57,002 nt of DNA, taken from NCBI GenBank assembly GCA_964384025.1, contig CAYLJJ010000033.1, forward strand, positions 1 to 57,002. Reading direction: 5' to 3'. Numbering within the stretch: position 1 is the stretch's first letter; each line of letters starts with the position of its first letter. Below are positions 15,816 to 23,968 of the stretch, piece after piece. Position numbers and translations under genes: made by a program. Under the pieces are notes generated by a model, which made no database searches, had not been told where the DNA came from, and worked only from the letters and a program-made list of their open reading frames with translations. This DNA is from CAYLJJ01 sp964384025. Lineage in GTDB: Bacteria > Myxococcota_A > Bradymonadia > UBA7976 > UBA1532.

Positions 15816-17996
15816 GTGCTCAACCGGAGAGAGTTCATCGGCATCAGCGGCGCGGCTCTAGGAGCAGCAGCCCTGGGCGCGAGCCTGCTTACAGAATGGA
15901 GCCCAGCGGCCTGGGCAAGCCCAGAGACCGATGGTGAGCAGATCATTCCCAGCCTCTGTGAGATGTGTTTTTGGAAGTGCGGTGTCCTGGCCCACGTTAA
16001 GGGCGGCGAACTCAGCAAGATCGAGGGCAACCCTGCTCATCCCCTCTCTCGGGGGCGGCTCTGTCCCCGGGGTGTTGGGGGCACTGGCCTGTTGAATGAT
16101 CCTGACCGGCTTCGCCAACCCCTCATCCGTCGAGAGAAGGGGGGGCAGCAGAGCTTTGAGGTGGTGAGCTGGGAGAGCGCCCTGGATCTTGTGGCGGAGC
16201 AGCTCCTTAAAGTGAAGGCTCGATATGGTCCTGAGGCGGTGGCCCTGTTCAGCCACGGTATCGATGGGATCTGGCTTAAGCGTCTGCTCCGAGCCTTTGG
16301 CACTCAGAACCTAGCCAGCCCCTCCTATGCCCAGTGTCGCGGAGCCCGGGAGGTGGGTTTTTCGCTCACCTTTGGTGCCCCTGTGGGCTCCCCCGAGATC
16401 CTCGATATGAGCAACAGCCGGGTCATCACCCTGCTGGGCTGCCACCTGGGGGAGAATATGCACAACACCCAGGTGCAGGAGTTGGCTCAGGCTCTGAGCC
16501 AGGGGGCCGAGCTTATCGTAGTGGATCCTCGCTTCTCCATCGCCGCAGGCAAGGCGAAGCACTGGCTGCCCATCAAGCCGGGGACCGATCTAGCTTTGCT
16601 GCTGGCCTGGATGCATATCCTCATCAAGGAGAAACGTTATGACGCTGATTATGTAGCCCAATATACCACCGGCTTTGAGGCTCTTCGGGACCATATCCAG
16701 GAGAAGACTCCCGCTTGGGCAGCTCAGCAAACAGGGCTCTCAGTAGAGCAGATCCTCAAGAGCGCTCGGCTGATGGCAGGGGCTCGACCTGCCACCCTGA
16801 TTCACCCTGGGCGGCGCACCGCTTGGTATGGAGATGATACTCAACGCAGCCGCGCCATCGCCCTACTCAACGCCCTGTTGGGCAGCTGGGGTCGCCGAGG
16901 GGGCTTCTATCAGCCCCAACGCTTGAAGATAGCAAAGCCTCAGCTCTCCAAGCCCCCCAAGGCCAAGGCCCCCGCAGGCCCTAAGTTCCCCTTCGGCAAG
17001 AAGGCCCTGGCTCACCAACTCCGGGATGCCAGCCTGCCAGGAGACTCTGAGGCGAGGATCCACGCTTGGATGGTCTATGGCACCAACCTCATCCAAGCGT
17101 TGCCTCAACCCGAGCGCAGCATTAAGGCTCTGGAGAACCTCGATTTTATGGTGGCTATTGATGTGCTGCCTGCGGAGATTACCGGTTGGGCCGACGTGAT
17201 CTTGCCAGAGTGCAGCTACCTAGAACGCTATGGCGAGCTACACGCTCCTAAGCATCGCCGCGGCTATGTGGCCCTGAGGCAGCCGGTGGTGCCGCCGCTC
17301 TATGAGAGCCGTCCCGGCTGGTGGATCGCCAAGGGCTTGGGAGAGCGCTTGAGCTTGGCCTCTCTATTCCCCTGGACTGACGCCAAAGCCTACCTTCAGG
17401 AGCGGGTAGAGCGCTCTGGACTGAGCTGGGAGGTGTTGCTGAAGAAGGGGGTCATCTTGGGAGAGGAGGCGCCCAGCTTCATAGAGGAGGGAGGGGTGCC
17501 TGCTTTCCGCACTCCCTCAGGGAAGATCGAACTCTACTCTCAGCAGATGGCTGACGCGGGTCTGGATCCTCTGCCCCAGTTCAAGCCCCCTGATCCTCCC
17601 CCTGAGGGCCACCTCAGGCTGCTCTTTGGTCGAGCCCCCGTCCACACCTTCGGGCGCAGCATCAACAACCCAGAGCTGGCGGAACTCTATCCAGAGAATG
17701 AGGTCTGGGTGAACGCTCAACGGGCTCGGATTCTGGGCTTCACGCCGGGGGAGCGTATCTACCTCATCAATCAGGATGGGGTTCGCACCGGCCCTGTCCG
17801 CCTCAAGGCCACCCAGCGGATTCGGGAGGACTGTGTTTTCATGGTACATGGCTACGGTCAAGATGCTCGGGGGCTGCGTCGGGGCCATCAGCGCGGCGGC
17901 AGTGACGCCCGCCTGATCACCCAGGTGGGGATCGATCCCGCTATGGGGGGGACAGGCATGAACCGAAACTTCGTCCGCCTGGAGAAGATCACATGA
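15816..17996 (+). CDS. Tat-exported molybdopterin oxidoreductase, catalytic subunit (Psr/Phs/Srr type)
   Basis: 726 residues from GTG 15816, chosen because AGGAG lies seven bases before it, the sigma-54 promoter would start transcription at about 15794, and a twin-arginine signal follows at once (NRREFIGISGAALGAAALG). The N-terminal [4Fe-4S] site is C48-x2-C51-x3-C55-x27-C83, and the probable Mo ligand is Cys174 in YAQCRGAREVGF. Molybdopterin-binding blocks (LLGCHLGENMHNTQ, VVDPRFSIAAGKA, GTDLALLLAWMHIL) follow, and a C-terminal dinucleotide-binding domain. Known: DMSO-reductase superfamily enzymes with FeS and NrfD partners reduce polysulfide, thiosulfate, tetrathionate, selenite or arsenate. 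The rhodanese gene in the same run points to sulfur or another chalcogen (inference). The stop overlaps the next start by ATGA. No TorD-like chaperone is in view. Confidence 0.92.
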   Translation: MLNRREFIGISGAALGAAALGASLLTEWSPAAWASPETDGEQIIPSLCEMCFWKCGVLAHVKGGELSKIEGNPAHPLSRGRLCPRGVGGTGLLNDPDRLRQPLIRREKGGQQSFEVVSWESALDLVAEQLLKVKARYGPEAVALFSHGIDGIWLKRLLRAFGTQNLASPSYAQCRGAREVGFSLTFGAPVGSPEILDMSNSRVITLLGCHLGENMHNTQVQELAQALSQGAELIVVDPRFSIAAGKAKHWLPIKPGTDLALLLAWMHILIKEKRYDADYVAQYTTGFEALRDHIQEKTPAWAAQQTGLSVEQILKSARLMAGARPATLIHPGRRTAWYGDDTQRSRAIALLNALLGSWGRRGGFYQPQRLKIAKPQLSKPPKAKAPAGPKFPFGKKALAHQLRDASLPGDSEARIHAWMVYGTNLIQALPQPERSIKALENLDFMVAIDVLPAEITGWADVILPECSYLERYGELHAPKHRRGYVALRQPVVPPLYESRPGWWIAKGLGERLSLASLFPWTDAKAYLQERVERSGLSWEVLLKKGVILGEEAPSFIEEGGVPAFRTPSGKIELYSQQMADAGLDPLPQFKPPDPPPEGHLRLLFGRAPVHTFGRSINNPELAELYPENEVWVNAQRARILGFTPGERIYLINQDGVRTGPVRLKATQRIREDCVFMVHGYGQDARGLRRGHQRGGSDARLITQVGIDPAMGGTGMNRNFVRLEKIT

Positions 17997-18517
17997 GCAG
18001 CCTCGCCATGTCCGTGGACACCCGCCTCTGCGTGGCCTGTAAGGCCTGTGTCCTGGCCTGCAAGGCAGAGAACCGCGTTCCTCCAGGCCACACCCGCACT
18101 TGGCTGGTGGAGGAGGTGCGGGGGCGCTTCCCCAAGCTGCAAGCGGAGAACCGCTCAGAGCGCTGCAATCACTGCGAAAATGCCCCCTGTGTTAAAGCCT
18201 GTCCTACAGGGGCCAGTCACATCGTTGAGGGGGGTATAGTCCTCGTAGATCGGGGCCGTTGCACCGGCTGTAAGGCCTGTATCGCTGCCTGTCCCTATGA
18301 CGCCCGCTATGTACATCCTGAGGGCTACACAGATAAGTGCAGCTTCTGCGTTCATCGCCTCAGGGAGGGCCGAGAGGTGGCTTGCGTCTCCATCTGTCCT
18401 ACTCGTGCCCTCACCGTAGGAGATCCAGCGCGCTTGAACTCTCTTATAGCGGGGCGGCGTTGGCGCAGGCTGCACCCCGAGGCGGGTACACGCCCCAAGA
18501 TCTATTTCCTGACATAG
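17993..18517 (+). CDS. Four-cluster ferredoxin-like electron transfer subunit (PsrB/NrfC type)
   Basis: 174 residues, start overlapping the catalytic gene (ATGA). Sixteen or so cysteines fall in the classic four [4Fe-4S] groups: CVACKACVLAC, CNHCENAPCVKACP, CTGCKACIAACP and CSFCVHRL...CVSICP. It passes electrons between the membrane subunit and the molybdenum subunit. It has no signal peptide of its own, as usual for partners carried out through Tat with the catalytic subunit. Confidence 0.95.
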   Translation: MSSLAMSVDTRLCVACKACVLACKAENRVPPGHTRTWLVEEVRGRFPKLQAENRSERCNHCENAPCVKACPTGASHIVEGGIVLVDRGRCTGCKACIAACPYDARYVHPEGYTDKCSFCVHRLREGREVACVSICPTRALTVGDPARLNSLIAGRRWRRLHPEAGTRPKIYFLT

Positions 18518-18528
18518 GGAGCTTGACC

Positions 18529-19473
18529 ATGGAGGAGATGCTGCTGCCCGTGGAGATCATCTCCGGGCGTAACAACCCACATATCGATCCCAGCCTCCAG
18601 ATTTGGGGTTGGGAGATCCCCGTCTACCTCTTCCTGGGAGGCGCTGTAGCGGGGCTGATGATCCTCCTGCCTCTGCTGGAGATGCGTCGAGGGCGCCCCA
18701 GCGCTGCCCGAGGACCTCAATGGATGCCCTTCTTGGGCCTGTTCCTCATCTCCTTGGGGATGGGAGTCCTCTTCCTGGATCTGGAACATAAAAAGAACGT
18801 GCTCTATTTCTATCTGAGCTTCCAACCCAGCTCCCCCATGTCTTGGGGTTCGTGGATCCTCCTGTTGGTCTACCCCAGCTTGCTCCTCTTGGGCCTGGGA
18901 GGGCTGGACGCAGGGCTACGAGAGCGGCTCCCAGCCGCCTTAATGAAGCTCCTCCGCTTTGCGCAGCGGCGCCGTCAAGGCCTGCTTTGGTTGAGCCTGT
19001 TGACAGGCATCAGCCTGGGTACCTATACCGGCTTACTCTTAGGAACCATGGTCGCGCGTGTGCAGTGGAACACCGCAGCTCTGGGGCCGCTCTTCCTGGC
19101 TTCAGGAATCTCCAGCGGCGCCGCGCTCTTAATGCTCTCTCCCCTGGAGGAAGCAGAGGAGGCTTGGATATTGCGCTATGACAGCCTCGCCATCGCCTCA
19201 GAGTTGCTCTTGCTGGCGATCATGATCATCAGCTTCCTCAACGGCTGTAGTCTCTCCCAGTTTGCGGCTCACAACCTGATGACTGGGGAGTATCAGATCT
19301 ACTTCTGGACGCTTATCGTGGGGTTGGGGTTGGCCCTCCCCCTGGCCCTTAACCTCTTGGAGATCAAAGATCGACTCAGGCCTGGACTGATCACCCCCAT
19401 CTTGGTGCTCTTGGGAGGGCTTGCCTTGCGCAGCATTCTCATCGCCAGCCAGGGTGTCTCTTTTGGAGCCTGA
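18529..19473 (+). CDS. NrfD/PsrC-type membrane quinol-interacting subunit
   Basis: 314 residues from ATG 18529, preceded by GGGAG; the open frame runs further upstream to 18337 but that part overlaps the ferredoxin gene and has no membrane character. The protein has about eight hydrophobic helices, beginning IWGWEIPVYLFLGGAVAGLM, the usual NrfD opening. It exchanges electrons with the quinone pool and anchors the ferredoxin and molybdenum subunits at the membrane. Together the three genes form a complete PsrABC-like complex. Confidence 0.92.
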   Translation: MEEMLLPVEIISGRNNPHIDPSLQIWGWEIPVYLFLGGAVAGLMILLPLLEMRRGRPSAARGPQWMPFLGLFLISLGMGVLFLDLEHKKNVLYFYLSFQPSSPMSWGSWILLLVYPSLLLLGLGGLDAGLRERLPAALMKLLRFAQRRRQGLLWLSLLTGISLGTYTGLLLGTMVARVQWNTAALGPLFLASGISSGAALLMLSPLEEAEEAWILRYDSLAIASELLLLAIMIISFLNGCSLSQFAAHNLMTGEYQIYFWTLIVGLGLALPLALNLLEIKDRLRPGLITPILVLLGGLALRSILIASQGVSFGA

Positions 19474-19493
19474 GTTCATGATAAGGAGACTCT

Positions 19494-20882
19494 ATGCGTT
19501 ATCTGCTCCTGTTGAGCTTTACCCTCTTCGCCTGTAACACCTCTCAGCCCGAAGTCCCCAAGGGACCCGAGGCCAAACCCAAAGAGATGCAAGCCAAAGA
19601 GGCACAGCCCAAAGCGGCTCAGGTGAAGGCTGAGGTCTTCAAGGGTCGCGTGGAGTCCTACTCCCGCAAGGCCAAGACCATCCAGGTCAAGAATCCCAAG
19701 TCGGGGAAGATTGTGGTGGTGAGCTTCGGGGAAAACACCCAGCTCATCAACGCTGAGAAGTTCAAGGACCTTAAGCCTCCCACCAAAGTGAAGGTGGTCT
19801 ACCGACCGGGCCAGCCTGCTCAATCTATCGAGCGTCTTTTGGTAAAGATCGCCCCTGAGATGCTCTACACCACCGAACAGCTGAAGACCCTCATTGAGGG
19901 GAAGACCCCCTTCACCCTTGTGGACGCTCGCCCAGCGCGTCGCTATAAGGAGGGGCATATCCCCAAGTCCATCTCCATCTTCGCGGACAAGATCAAGGAG
20001 AACCAGGACAAGCTTCCCAAAGATAAAGATCAACTCCTGATCTTCTACTGTGGCGGGGTGACCTGTGGCCTGAGCCCCAAGGCGGCTAAATGGGCCAAGA
20101 GCCAAGGCTATAAGAATGCCAAGGTGTATCGAGATGGCATGCCTGGCTGGAAGAAGGCGGGGATGCCTGCGGTGGTTGAGCCAGAGCAGCTCAAAGAGCA
20201 GCTGGGGATCCACACCGTCCTCATCGATGTACGAGCAGCCGAGCTTATCGCCAAGGGACACCTGCCGGGCGCGGTCGCCTTTGATTCTGAGCAGCTCCAG
20301 AAGCTCAGCGCGACCCTGGCCAGCGCCCGGCGTAAGCGTCTCCCTGAGATCCGAGATGCCAAAGCCCCCATCATCATCTACGGCGCGGCCTCCAAGGACC
20401 CCAAGGCCATGAAACTCTATAAGACCCTCAAGAAGTGGGGATATAAGCGCCCCGCCCTCCTCTGTGGCGGCTTGGAGGCCTGGAATAAAGCCAAGTTACC
20501 TCTGGAGAAAGGTCCCGCTCAGAGCAGCTTCAAATATACAAAGAAGGTCCTGCCCGGCTCCGTCAACCTGGAGATTTTCAAAGCCGCTCTCAAGGATAAG
20601 TCCGCCGTCATCGTCGATGTGCGGGGAACAGCGGAGGCTGGTAGCGGCCTCCCTGGTGCTCTGAACCTGCCCCTGGATACCATGGAGAAAAACCTGGACA
20701 AGCTCCCCAAGGAGAAGCTCTTTTATCTCTACTGTGAAACAGGCACTCGCGCTGGGATGGCTTACACCCTGTTGAAGGAGAAGGGTTTCAAGAACGCTCG
20801 CTTCCTGGATGATGAGTTCGCTCAGGCACGCCCCAAAGCCGCCAAGGCAGACACCGCCTCTGAAGAGGATGAGGGCTGTTAG
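19494..20882 (+). CDS. Triple rhodanese-domain lipoprotein
   Basis: 462 residues; AAGGAG before ATG 19494. Lipoprotein signal with lipobox LFAC (Cys14), then a Lys/Pro-rich spacer, a small beta domain (about 45-110), and three rhodanese-like domains (about 118-225, 230-335, 355-450). Domain 1 has FYCGGVTCGLSPKAA (Cys186, Cys191) and domain 3 has YCETGTRAGMA (Cys414). In domain 2 the loop reads IIIYGAASKDP, with no cysteine, so it is probably non-catalytic. The C-terminus is DEEGC-like acidic with a last Cys. Rhodaneses carry sulfane sulfur or selenium on Cys. Rhodanese proteins accompany some respiratory selenite reductase genes and the Geobacter ext clusters as I recall. Here it likely feeds or drains sulfur or selenium at the reductase (inference). 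Confidence 0.9.
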   Translation: MRYLLLLSFTLFACNTSQPEVPKGPEAKPKEMQAKEAQPKAAQVKAEVFKGRVESYSRKAKTIQVKNPKSGKIVVVSFGENTQLINAEKFKDLKPPTKVKVVYRPGQPAQSIERLLVKIAPEMLYTTEQLKTLIEGKTPFTLVDARPARRYKEGHIPKSISIFADKIKENQDKLPKDKDQLLIFYCGGVTCGLSPKAAKWAKSQGYKNAKVYRDGMPGWKKAGMPAVVEPEQLKEQLGIHTVLIDVRAAELIAKGHLPGAVAFDSEQLQKLSATLASARRKRLPEIRDAKAPIIIYGAASKDPKAMKLYKTLKKWGYKRPALLCGGLEAWNKAKLPLEKGPAQSSFKYTKKVLPGSVNLEIFKAALKDKSAVIVDVRGTAEAGSGLPGALNLPLDTMEKNLDKLPKEKLFYLYCETGTRAGMAYTLLKEKGFKNARFLDDEFAQARPKAAKADTASEEDEGC

Positions 20883-20945
20883 AGCTGAGTGGCTGATTGG
20901 CAGCGCTCTAAGAGAAGCCTAAGCTGGCCGCTATAGGAGGCGAAG

Positions 20946-20978
20946 ATGAAGAGCGAGAGCCTGGAAAATGCCGGGTGA
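20946..20978 (+). CDS. Ten-codon leader ORF upstream of the Rieske gene
   Basis: ATG 20946 sits behind a strong TAGGAGGCG site and encodes MKSESLENAG before TGA at 20976-20978, three bases before the Rieske ATG and in the same frame. The Rieske start itself has only a weak site and lies in a small hairpin. This looks like translational coupling by re-initiation, or a nonsense-broken N-terminal extension. Confidence 0.4.
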   Translation: MKSESLENAG

Positions 20979-20980
20979 AA

Positions 20981-20999
20981 GATGAATCGCCGCTTCATC
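20981..20999 (+). promoter_or_regulatory. Small hairpin over the Rieske start codon
   Basis: GATGAA (20981-20986), loop TCGCCGC, TTCATC (20994-20999). The ATG of the Rieske gene (20982-20984) is inside the stem, so folding would hide it unless ribosomes arrive from the leader ORF. Confidence 0.35.
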
Positions 21000-21362
21000 C
21001 TGCGTCTATCTTTGGGAGCCTTGCTCTTCCCTTTTCTCTGGCTTTGGCGGGACCTCAGCGCGGTTCATCGACGCCTTCAGCCTCGGAGTCGCGCCCCTCT
21101 TCGCTTAGACCCTCTCAGAGAGGGGATCCATTTTCATGAAGAAGCGATCCTCCAGGTTGAAGGTCAGGAGATCTATGCTCTCTCGGCTCGTTGTCCCCAC
21201 CTGGGCTGTCATATCAACCAACTGCGTGAAGAAGCTCTCTATTGCCCCTGCCACGGCTCCCGCTTTGACCTGCAAGGACGCCGCCTCAGCGGACCTGCTC
21301 AAGAGGATCTGAAACCTCTTGAAGTCCGCGCTGAGGGGGGACAGCTCCTTATTGAGATCTAA
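20982..21362 (+). CDS. Rieske [2Fe-2S] protein
   Basis: 126 residues. N-terminal RR-containing hydrophobic anchor (NRRFILRLSLGALLFPFLW) fits Tat export with a retained membrane anchor. Cluster ligands are in CPHLGCHI and CPCHGSRFD, the C-x-H and C-x2-H boxes of Rieske proteins, followed by the Gly-Pro-Ala stretch. It is short for a bc-complex Rieske protein but complete in the cluster fold. It overlaps the cytochrome b gene downstream, so it is the third redox partner of a bc-type complex. Confidence 0.93.
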   Translation: MNRRFILRLSLGALLFPFLWLWRDLSAVHRRLQPRSRAPLRLDPLREGIHFHEEAILQVEGQEIYALSARCPHLGCHINQLREEALYCPCHGSRFDLQGRRLSGPAQEDLKPLEVRAEGGQLLIEI

Positions 21363-23946
21363 ACCCCGCCCGCACCGCGCTTGGTGGCGTCGGGGTCCCA
21401 GCCTGGGGCATCTGGCCCTGGCCAGCCTGCTGTTGGCCCTCATCACCGGCCTGCCCCTGGCCCTGGTTTATGATCCTGCGCAGCCTCTGGCCAGCCTCCA
21501 GCTCCTGCAGTTGGGCAACCCCTCAGGACGGATCCTGCGCAGCCTCCACGCTTGGACTGGACACCTCTTCCTCATCTGTACCCTGCTGCACACTTTAAAA
21601 CAGCTCATCCGCCGTGGTCAGATGCGCCTCCGGGTTGGCCCCTGGCTGCGGACCGTCGCGCTGCTCCCCTTGGCCTTGGCGGTGATGTTGACCGGCTTCC
21701 TTCTACGAGGGGACGCCGATGCCCAGATGGCTTTGCAGATCCTGGGGGGGCTCTTGGAGCGCCTCCCAGGACCAGAGCTGCACTCCAGTCTCCTGGGGCG
21801 AGGTGATCTGGGAGTCATCTATACCCACCACATCTTCAGCGCCTCCCTGCCTCTCTGGATCATCAGCGTGGAGCATGGTCGTCGCCTTTGGCCCCGAGCC
21901 AGCGCCCTCCTCCTCATCATCATCCTGAGCAGCGTCCTGGGCTTGATCCTGCCGCCAGGGCTTCATGATGGCTTGGAAGCTTCTAGGACCGGCCCCTGGT
22001 ACTTCTTGGGTCTCCAGGAGGCGCTGCGTTGGATCAGCCCTCCAGAGCGAGCCTTGCTCCTGAGCCTGCTGCTCCTCCTGGCTTTGGCGGGGCTGCGCAA
22101 GTGGCCGCAGAGCCCCTTGATTCTGGGGGGGCTGAGCCTCAGCCTTGGGCTCTATATCCTCCTCAGCCTCCTGATATTCTCACGGGGGCCGAGCGGGGAT
22201 CTGGGTGCAGAACCTCTCCCCCTACCCAGCCGAGCCCCTCGACCACACCGCTTCTTAGATTTCAGCTCCCCCCTCGAAGCACCCCCGCCAGAGCAGCCGG
22301 GATATCCTGAAGGTTGCCTTATCTGTCACCAGGGTGTTGAGGGCTTCTCCCCTGCCCACCAAGGCTTGGGCTGCGCCATCTGCCACCTGGGAGATCCCCT
22401 CAGCCTGGATCCAGAAAGAGCCCATGATGGTCTAGTGCGAGTGCCGGGCAATCTGGACAGCGCTCACTTGACCTGTGGGCGTTGCCATCCAGAGCTGTTG
22501 GCTCGAGTCCAGCAGAGCCTGATGGCTACAGGGCGGGGGATGGTGGCTGTAGATCGCTTTATCTTTGGGGAGCAGGCGCAGCCAGATGGGGTGGTCAGCT
22601 TAGCTGAGTTGGGGGAGAGCCCCGCAGATCGGCACCTACAGCAGCTCTGCGCTGGCTGCCACTTGAACAAGCCCAAGCTGAAGCCTGCTCCCCTCTCTGA
22701 GCGGAGCCGTGGGGGGGGCTGTGTTGCTTGTCATCTTCAGGATCTCCAACCCCGACGACCCTTTGAAGCGAAAGAACCCTATACTCACCCTCGCCTCAGC
22801 GCCGCTGTCACTGACGCCCATTGCTTCGGCTGCCACAGCCGCTCAGGACGCATCTCCCTGAGCTATCAAGGTCTAGGGGAGACTCTACTGAAGCCAGAGG
22901 AAGCGGAAGAGGAGATGCGGATCCTGGAGGATGGTCGAGTCTTAGCTCCTTTACCCCCCGATGTTCACCACCGCCAAGGGATGAGCTGTGTCGACTGCCA
23001 TACAGCTCGGGACACCATGGGGGATGGACGCCTGTACCTTCACCAAGAAAAGGCGGTGGAGATTGAATGCCAAGATTGCCACCCCTTAGAGCCCCCTAAG
23101 CTCCTGGCTCCTGAAGCCCTGGATCCTGAGACTCGAAGCCTATTGCGGTTGAGGGGTCAGACCTTAGGAGAAGCCCCCTATGTTCAGACACGGCGCAGCG
23201 AGCGCCCCCTGAACAATGTGCGCTGGGTCCAAGGGCGTCTCCGAGTGGACAGTAAATCCACCACCGACCAGGTTTGGTGGCCCAGCCCTCCTCCCAAAGC
23301 CTGTCGCGCAGCTCATCATCAACGTTTGAGTTGTCGGAGCTGTCATAGCGCCTGGAGCCATCACTGCGTGAGCTGCCATACCCGCTTTGACCCTCAGGGG
23401 GAGAGCCGAGATGCAGTGACTGGGGCCAAACGACAAGGTCGCTTCCTTGAACTGCGAGATGCCCCCCGCTTTGAAGCTCCCACCCTGGGTCTACTGGGAG
23501 AGGAACGAATCGTCCCCTTCGCTCCAGGAATGATCATGGATCTGGAGACAGGAGAGCGTCATCTTCGATGGCGGCTCTATGCCCCTGTGGCTCCTCACAC
23601 CACCAGCCGCCGAGGACGAGCTTGTCAAAGCTGTCATCTGAATCCCCTGGCTCTGGGCTTTGGTCGAGGACGGCTCTCCTTTGAGGAGGGACGCTGGCGC
23701 TTTGAGCCTGAGCTTGCTCTCCGAGAAGATGGTTTACCCGCTGACGCCTGGACTGGGTTCTTAATCGCTCGGGAGAAGCCCAACTCCACTCGCATTGATG
23801 CTCGCCCCCTGGATCCAGAGGTTCAGGGTCGTGTCCTTCAGGTGGGGCGTTGTTTGAGTTGCCATACAGGGGAGGAGACTCTCTTCGAGCGCTTCTCTCA
23901 GAGCCTAGAGCGGTGCTCTCCAGAGTGTCGAGGGGAGAAGGACTGA
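21319..23946 (+). CDS. Cytochrome b6-like domain fused to a 12-haem cytochrome c
   Basis: 875 residues from TTG 21319 (overlaps the Rieske gene); TTG 21352 is an equally possible start. Residues 30-290 are membrane helices with the b6-type His pairs H77/H91 and H171/H186, spaced 14 and 15 as in cytochrome b6, then PWYFLGLQE and further helices recalling subunit IV. Residues 330-875 carry twelve CxxCH motifs: CLICH, CAICH, CGRCH, CAGCH, CVACH, CFGCH, CVDCH, CQDCH, CRSCH, CVSCH, CQSCH, CLSCH. One chain thus joins the quinol oxidase-reductase core to a dodecahaem wire outside the membrane. With the Rieske protein it forms an alternative bc complex. Inference: it links menaquinone to the periplasmic or surface partner of this operon. 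Start uncertain; the rest is firm. Confidence 0.92.
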   Translation: MKSALRGDSSLLRSKPRPHRAWWRRGPSLGHLALASLLLALITGLPLALVYDPAQPLASLQLLQLGNPSGRILRSLHAWTGHLFLICTLLHTLKQLIRRGQMRLRVGPWLRTVALLPLALAVMLTGFLLRGDADAQMALQILGGLLERLPGPELHSSLLGRGDLGVIYTHHIFSASLPLWIISVEHGRRLWPRASALLLIIILSSVLGLILPPGLHDGLEASRTGPWYFLGLQEALRWISPPERALLLSLLLLLALAGLRKWPQSPLILGGLSLSLGLYILLSLLIFSRGPSGDLGAEPLPLPSRAPRPHRFLDFSSPLEAPPPEQPGYPEGCLICHQGVEGFSPAHQGLGCAICHLGDPLSLDPERAHDGLVRVPGNLDSAHLTCGRCHPELLARVQQSLMATGRGMVAVDRFIFGEQAQPDGVVSLAELGESPADRHLQQLCAGCHLNKPKLKPAPLSERSRGGGCVACHLQDLQPRRPFEAKEPYTHPRLSAAVTDAHCFGCHSRSGRISLSYQGLGETLLKPEEAEEEMRILEDGRVLAPLPPDVHHRQGMSCVDCHTARDTMGDGRLYLHQEKAVEIECQDCHPLEPPKLLAPEALDPETRSLLRLRGQTLGEAPYVQTRRSERPLNNVRWVQGRLRVDSKSTTDQVWWPSPPPKACRAAHHQRLSCRSCHSAWSHHCVSCHTRFDPQGESRDAVTGAKRQGRFLELRDAPRFEAPTLGLLGEERIVPFAPGMIMDLETGERHLRWRLYAPVAPHTTSRRGRACQSCHLNPLALGFGRGRLSFEEGRWRFEPELALREDGLPADAWTGFLIAREKPNSTRIDARPLDPEVQGRVLQVGRCLSCHTGEETLFERFSQSLERCSPECRGEKD

Positions 23947-23968
23947 GGGTGCTTTAGAGCGTATCAAG

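Noticed and set aside
18337..18528. N-terminal extension of the NrfD subunit
   Set aside because: Overlaps ferredoxin codons and lacks hydrophobic character; ATG 18529 starts at the family N-terminus.
19476..20261. 261-aa open frame on the minus strand inside the rhodanese gene
   Set aside because: His/Leu-rich mirror of Lys/Pro-rich coding sequence; no family features.
20976..20978. Selenocysteine at the in-frame TGA before the Rieske ATG
   Set aside because: A hairpin follows, but the residue would lie in a signal-peptide tail with no redox partner; leader ORF or nonsense change is simpler.
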